Positions 6,441-9,003 of a stretch of DNA of 9,003 nucleotides are shown piece after piece. The stretch lies in contig CALABM010000027.1 in NCBI GenBank assembly GCA_937885815.1, positions 1 through 9,003 on the forward strand, read 5' to 3'. The translations under genes and the position numbers were made by a program. A model generated the notes under the pieces. That model did no database searches and was not told the origin of the DNA. It saw only the letters and a list, made by a program, of their open reading frames with translations. Source of the DNA: an uncultured Verrucomicrobiales bacterium. Its GTDB lineage: Bacteria > Verrucomicrobiota > Verrucomicrobiia > Verrucomicrobiales > Akkermansiaceae. How positions within the stretch are numbered: position 1 is the stretch's first letter; the number at the start of each line of letters is the position of its first letter.

Positions 6441-6566
6441 TGTGCAAGGTTCGCTGCGCTCGCTGGTATTTCTCAATTAACGTCAATTTAGAGCGCAGGG
6501 GTATCACGAACCTGACCATCGGCAGTAAGCGTTCAGTTATCCAATATACGGAGTTAGCCGCTAATC

Positions 6567-6601
6567 CTTAATTCGTAAATCGTAAATCGTAATTCGTAAA
6601 T
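6567..6601 (+). repeat. heptanucleotide tandem repeat, about five units
   Basis: Consecutive 7-mers: CTTAATT, CGTAAAT, CGTAAAT, CGTAATT, CGTAAAT. Three are identical and two diverged. It lies outside any gene, about 100 bp before the HD gene, so copy-number change would alter spacing and not a reading frame. Confidence 0.8.
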
Positions 6602-6605
6602 CAAC

Positions 6606-6627
6606 GTGTCCCAAATCTTTGGGACAC
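6606..6627. repeat. perfect 10 bp inverted repeat / hairpin
   Basis: GTGTCCCAAA (6606-6615) and TTTGGGACAC (6618-6627) are exact reverse complements around a 2 nt centre; as RNA it would form about 9 bp with a 4 nt loop. There is no T run on either side. It starts 5 nt after the heptamer repeat. It may be a bidirectional transcription stop or part of a small repeat element. Confidence 0.75.
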
Positions 6628-6663
6628 GTATGGGTCCATTGCCGTTCTCGCAAAAATAGAGCT

Positions 6664-6672
6664 TGCTATCTT
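6664..6672 (+). promoter_or_regulatory. putative extended -10 promoter of the HD gene
   Basis: TGCTATCTT (TG at 6664-6665, -10 TATCTT at 6667-6672) resembles the TGCTATAAT before 3182. A start near 6679 would give a 21 nt leader carrying AGGG. A second reading, TTGCTA 6663-6668 with TATGTT 6685-6690, would leave almost no leader and is less likely. Confidence 0.35.
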
Positions 6673-6699
6673 ACTGAAATATGGTATGTTAGGGATAAG

Positions 6700-7290
6700 A
6701 TGAAGATAAAAGTCGTGCCCCAGAAACTTGTGCGGCAGCTGTCGGCTGCTGTGAAAGACGCCTACCGCCAGTGGGCGGATTATATGTATGAGCATGTTCC
6801 GTTCAATATGCCGGAGAGCGTAATACACTCGACGGCTCATAGCGAACGAGTCCTGCTCTTTGCGCTGATGCTGGGGGATAAATTGTTCCCCGGGGACGCG
6901 GCCGTACTCGAAGTACTGGGACACGCCGCCATCTTTCATGATACCCGCCGTGAGGACGAGGGAACAGACCGCGGCCATGGCGCCCGCGCAGCGGATTTTT
7001 ATGAGTCCTTTTGCCGCGAACATGGGGAACTCACCTATCACCCAGAGTCCGCTTACCTGATGCGATACCACGACTGCCGTGATGAACACGGCAAAGAAGC
7101 CATTCCCGCCCTTTTTGAGGAGCAAGCAGAGCGCGTGCAGCTGCTCTATCAGATTTTCAAGGATGCTGATGGCCTAGACCGCTTCCGTCTCGGCCCGCGC
7201 GGCTTGAACCCCGAGTACCTGCGCACAGATGCCGCTGTTGATTTACTCGGCTTTGCCAAGCTTCTGGTCACCATGACCCACAATAAATAA
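6700..7290 (+). CDS. HD-domain metal-dependent phosphohydrolase
   Basis: A 196-residue cytoplasmic protein of the HD superfamily, which hydrolyses phosphate esters or nucleotides with bound metal ions. Seen: IHSTAHSERV (42-51; H43 and H47), the HD pair in HAAIFHDTRR (H80-D81), the second-sphere RGHGARAA (91-98) typical of this group, RYHD (122-125) and the late Asp in KDADGLDR (154-161). The full H...HD...D set is therefore present and the enzyme should be active. The substrate cannot be told: 5'-nucleotides, dNTPs or a signalling nucleotide are all possible; there is no RelA synthetase domain and no HD-GYP signature. The start at ATG 6700 is supported by AGGG at 6691-6694, the only Shine-Dalgarno-like sequence in the window; the frame extends upstream without support. 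GC-rich (a sampled line is about 62%). Monocistronic by its spacers. Confidence 0.85.
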   Translation: MKIKVVPQKLVRQLSAAVKDAYRQWADYMYEHVPFNMPESVIHSTAHSERVLLFALMLGDKLFPGDAAVLEVLGHAAIFHDTRREDEGTDRGHGARAADFYESFCREHGELTYHPESAYLMRYHDCRDEHGKEAIPALFEEQAERVQLLYQIFKDADGLDRFRLGPRGLNPEYLRTDAAVDLLGFAKLLVTMTHNK

Positions 7291-7297
7291 GCGCGGC

Positions 7298-7371
7298 GTG
7301 GCACTAATCCCCCGCTCCGCGGAACCCATGCCACTGCGGCTACTAGCCTTCTGACAAGGGGGAGTTAGAGT
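7298..7371 (+). other. competing RNA stem-loops after the HD gene
   Basis: One fold pairs GTGGCA (7298-7303) with TGCCAC (7329-7334) around an inner CCGC-TCC-GCGG (7312-7322). Another pairs ACTAATCCCCC (7303-7313) with GGGGGA and TTAGAGT (7358-7371), with bulged G's. The two share bases and exclude each other. They start 8 nt after the HD stop. This may be a terminator/anti-terminator arrangement or the decayed ends of a small mobile element; no T run is present. Confidence 0.35.
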
Positions 7372-7379
7372 GGTGCTAA

Positions 7380-7583
7380 AAAAGAGCGAGCATATCACCT
7401 TCACCGTTTGGGGCGAATATTGGGAAGGCGATTGGTGATGGCAATCATCTTGAAATGGTTCAACCGGAGTTTGTTTTTTCGTTTTCCCTTGTTCACGACG
7501 AGCGCAAAAAAATTGTGCACTCTTATATCAATTATCTGGACTTACCTTGGAAAAAAATATATACTCCCTGCGAGCGCTTTTGA
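7380..7583 (+). pseudogene. probable 3' remnant of a lost gene
   Basis: A frame opens after TAA 7377-7379 and ends at TGA 7581-7583. Its second half, from ATG 7455, encodes 42 residues: MVQPEFVFSFSLVHDERKKI (1-20) and VHSYINYLDLPWKKIYTPCE (21-40), then RF. It looks like a genuine charged, soluble C-terminus with ordinary codons. Just upstream a second frame, from about 7370 to TGA 7436-7438, reads SEHITFTVWGEYWEGDW and may be the preceding part, separated by a frameshift near 7430. The acyltransferase frame is also open here, but its translation (LKWFNRSLFFRFPLF) looks like an out-of-frame shadow. I do not recognise the protein. It could still be chance. The TGA overlaps the acyltransferase -35 box. 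Confidence 0.3.
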
Positions 7584-7608
7584 CAGGGCCACAAAAAGGA
7601 ATTACGAT
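7580..7608 (+). promoter_or_regulatory. promoter of the acyltransferase gene
   Basis: Perfect TTGACA (7580-7585), 17 bp, TACGAT (7603-7608). The expected start near 7615 lies 24 nt before the ATG at 7639, matching the leader lengths of other genes here and supporting that start over upstream in-frame codons (7408, 7438). Confidence 0.6.
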
Positions 7609-7638
7609 TTTAACCATCAGACCATTATAGTATCCGCA

Positions 7639-8673
7639 ATGGGACAGACAATCACTCAAAGTAGTAGGGCGACACTTCTTGACATATTTCGCATTATCCT
7701 GTGCGTGGGCGTGGCGTTTCATCATTTTATCCCCATTCGTCCGGCCAGCGGGCCATTTATGGTTCTCGGCTTCTTTGTTATGAGTGGCTTTTTACTCGGG
7801 GTTCAATTTGAGAAGACTGATAAATTAGACGTTTCCCGCTTTTACAGTGGTAGACTATCTCGTCTCTTGCCAATGTTCTTGGTTGCGATGATTATCGGCT
7901 TTGTTGTCAAAGCTTTACTTGTTTTTGCCAAGCCAGAAGTACATTCACTGATCCCAACATGGGAACTAACGGAATGGACAAACCTCAATATAGCAAAATT
8001 GATAGGATTCTACAATGCCCCGCTTTGGTTCATGGGGATTATATTTTTCATGCTGCTGTGTGCACCTATTCTGTTTTGGGTCTATAAGAAGAAATACGCC
8101 ATATACGGCTTATTGATAATCTGCGCATTAACATCATGGGGATTATATCAGCAAGTCCCTTATAGCAGTGACCACGGGTGCGGCCTTTATTACTCCCCCC
8201 TTGCCCGCAGCTGGCAATTCGTAGCGGGCTTAGCAGCAGCAAAGATATACGCACATTTTTCCTTAAAGAATATCTCTTTCTTACGCATTGCTAATATCAT
8301 CTGCATACTCCTTATTGCGATTTTCCTTGCGGGCGGTGCGTGGTCTATGATGGTAAAACAAGCGGCTGATTTACACTTCTGGAATTATACGTTTGACTTT
8401 GATTTTATCGTCGTCTGCATGTATAGCGTGTTGATTCCTTTGATTTTCAGCAGGAATTGGAAGATAAATGAGAAAGTAGCCCGTCTCCTTTCTTATCTGG
8501 CGCTACTTACCTATCCGATTTATCTCTTTCATGTGCCTATCTATATTACTTTCTCTGGGGTACTCAATAGGTTGAACATTGATAATAACCTGATCTGTAT
8601 CCTCATTACAATGGTTATCACCATCTTTGTAAGTGATATAGCGATGCGCGTACAAAAAAGGTATTTCCATTAA
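7639..8673 (+). CDS. membrane acyltransferase, acyltransferase_3 (OafA/YrhL-like) family
   Basis: A 344-residue integral membrane enzyme with about ten hydrophobic spans. The family transfers acyl groups, often acetyl, to cell-surface carbohydrates such as O-antigen, exopolysaccharide or peptidoglycan. Seen: TM1 with the conserved His pair in GVAFHHFIP (24-32); FFVMSGFLL (45-53); the family signature R72-L-S-R75-L-L-P78; NAPLWFMGIIFF (126-137); and the late YPIYLFHVP (292-300). Length is normal for a stand-alone member without an SGNH domain. The start at 7639 is chosen because TM1 follows after about ten residues and a good promoter lies 24 nt upstream. No Shine-Dalgarno sequence. Sampled lines are about 40-47% GC against roughly 57-62% in the ankyrin and HD genes, suggesting horizontal acquisition. 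No glycosyltransferase or export gene is adjacent, so the substrate is unknown. Confidence 0.9.
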   Translation: MGQTITQSSRATLLDIFRIILCVGVAFHHFIPIRPASGPFMVLGFFVMSGFLLGVQFEKTDKLDVSRFYSGRLSRLLPMFLVAMIIGFVVKALLVFAKPEVHSLIPTWELTEWTNLNIAKLIGFYNAPLWFMGIIFFMLLCAPILFWVYKKKYAIYGLLIICALTSWGLYQQVPYSSDHGCGLYYSPLARSWQFVAGLAAAKIYAHFSLKNISFLRIANIICILLIAIFLAGGAWSMMVKQAADLHFWNYTFDFDFIVVCMYSVLIPLIFSRNWKINEKVARLLSYLALLTYPIYLFHVPIYITFSGVLNRLNIDNNLICILITMVITIFVSDIAMRVQKRYFH

Positions 8674-8676
8674 TCG

Positions 8677-8695
8677 GCGCTTCGTTATAAAGCGC
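8677..8695 (+). terminator. weak hairpin after the acyltransferase
   Basis: GCGCTT (8677-8682) pairs with AAGCGC (8690-8695) over a 7 nt loop, starting 4 nt after the stop codon. No T run follows, so termination is only suggested by position. Confidence 0.35.
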
Positions 8696-8765
8696 GGGGA
8701 TATACAGTAACGCGCACACCATACCACCCGCAAGCCCCTCAATAGTCCTCCCCCTACACACGCCA

Positions 8766-9003
8766 ATGATACGCCGAATCGTCATCTCTATCCTAGTGCT
8801 TATACTGGTGGCCGTTGTGGCAACTATGGGACTTCTGCATTTACACCACAATGCGTGGGAGACTCAGGGAGAATCACCTGTCCTTTGGGATTGGATGCAT
8901 GCCTTGTTGGATGGCCGTGTACCCTTTGCCGTGGCTCAATATGTAGCAGTAGCGGGAGCTTTTGCTCTGGCTTGGGTGCTGTGGTCCAGCAAATGGCGAC
9001 TGT
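8766..9003 (+). CDS. partial membrane protein, N-terminal 79 residues
   Basis: ATG at 8766 opens a frame that stays open to the window edge. The first residues, MIRRIVISILVLILVAVVAT, form a charged n-region and a strong hydrophobic span (about 5-25). A polar loop HLHHNAWETQGESPVLWDWM follows, then a second span in VPFAVAQYVAVAGAFALAWV (about 52-71), ending SSKWRL, so this is a two-span or larger membrane protein, probably with the rest in the cytoplasm. A two-span hairpin before a cytoplasmic domain occurs in several ATPase and transport families, but nothing visible allows a choice. No Shine-Dalgarno sequence; a CT-rich stretch (8747-8756) lies before the start. It is 92 nt from the acyltransferase stop. 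Confidence 0.6.
   Translation, partial: MIRRIVISILVLILVAVVATMGLLHLHHNAWETQGESPVLWDWMHALLDGRVPFAVAQYVAVAGAFALAWVLWSSKWRL

Larger units (their letters stand above)
6392..6699. other. repeat- and hairpin-rich intergenic spacer
   Basis: No gene seen. It contains the paired GC-rich hairpins, a small bulged hairpin (6550-6567), a heptamer tandem repeat (6567-6601), a 10 bp inverted repeat (6606-6627) and the extended -10 of the next gene. Confidence 0.65.

Noticed and set aside
6153..6476. Minus-strand frame across the end of the helical protein gene
   Set aside because: It runs through the two GC-rich hairpins, has a composition typical of an antisense shadow, and lacks a start signal.
7290..7380. 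Integron attC site
   Set aside because: No matching GTTRRRY and RYYYAAC pair is present, and no integrase is in the window; the pairing is better described as plain competing stem-loops.
7408..7638. N-terminal extension of the acyltransferase from 7408 or 7438
   Set aside because: The added residues do not resemble the family, another frame in the same stretch looks more protein-like, and the TTGACA promoter lies within it, just before ATG 7639.

Overview
The window is ordinary-looking bacterial chromosome with an accessory flavour. It carries nine protein genes or gene parts, no rRNA, no CRISPR array, no tRNA that I can fold, and no intact transposase or integrase. No marker gene fixes the taxonomy. 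Promoters resemble sigma-70 (TTGNNN, 16-17 bp, TATAAT-like) and argue against the Bacteroidota-type promoter. Eight of nine chosen starts lack a Shine-Dalgarno sequence. With an exported ankyrin protein, orphan lipoproteins and moderate GC, this would fit a Verrucomicrobiota/PVC-type gut bacterium, but that is a low-confidence guess.

Layout: 11-901 (minus) is an AAA_14/DUF4143 ATPase cut short in its C-terminal domain, read from a perfect consensus promoter. The 558 bp spacer 902-1459 holds that promoter, a 17 bp inverted repeat, a short orphan open frame on the minus strand and the promoter of the next gene. 1460-3004 encodes an exported ankyrin-repeat protein followed by a clear intrinsic terminator. 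3238-3951 and 3987-5114 encode two distantly paralogous lipoproteins. Their start regions are recognisable copies of each other, and the first copy has a stop codon in what was its original start segment. 5159-5878 encodes an acyl-ACP thioesterase of the FatA/FatB-like family, followed 21 nt later by an unrecognised helical protein (5900-6391).

The spacer 6392-6699 is packed with hairpins and a heptanucleotide tandem repeat. 6700-7290 encodes an HD-domain phosphohydrolase. 7291-7638 holds an alternative-pairing structure and what looks like the decayed 3' end of a lost gene. 7639-8673 encodes an AT-rich, probably acquired, membrane acyltransferase (acyltransferase_3 family). 8766 to the end starts a two-span membrane protein that leaves the window.

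The genes do not form one pathway. Two short operons are likely (3238+3987 and 5159+5900); the others look monocistronic with their own promoters and short leaders. I do not see a convincing new multi-gene system. The most informative oddities are the duplicated lipoprotein start region with its in-frame stop, the gene remnant before the acyltransferase, and the recurrent start style without Shine-Dalgarno sequences.
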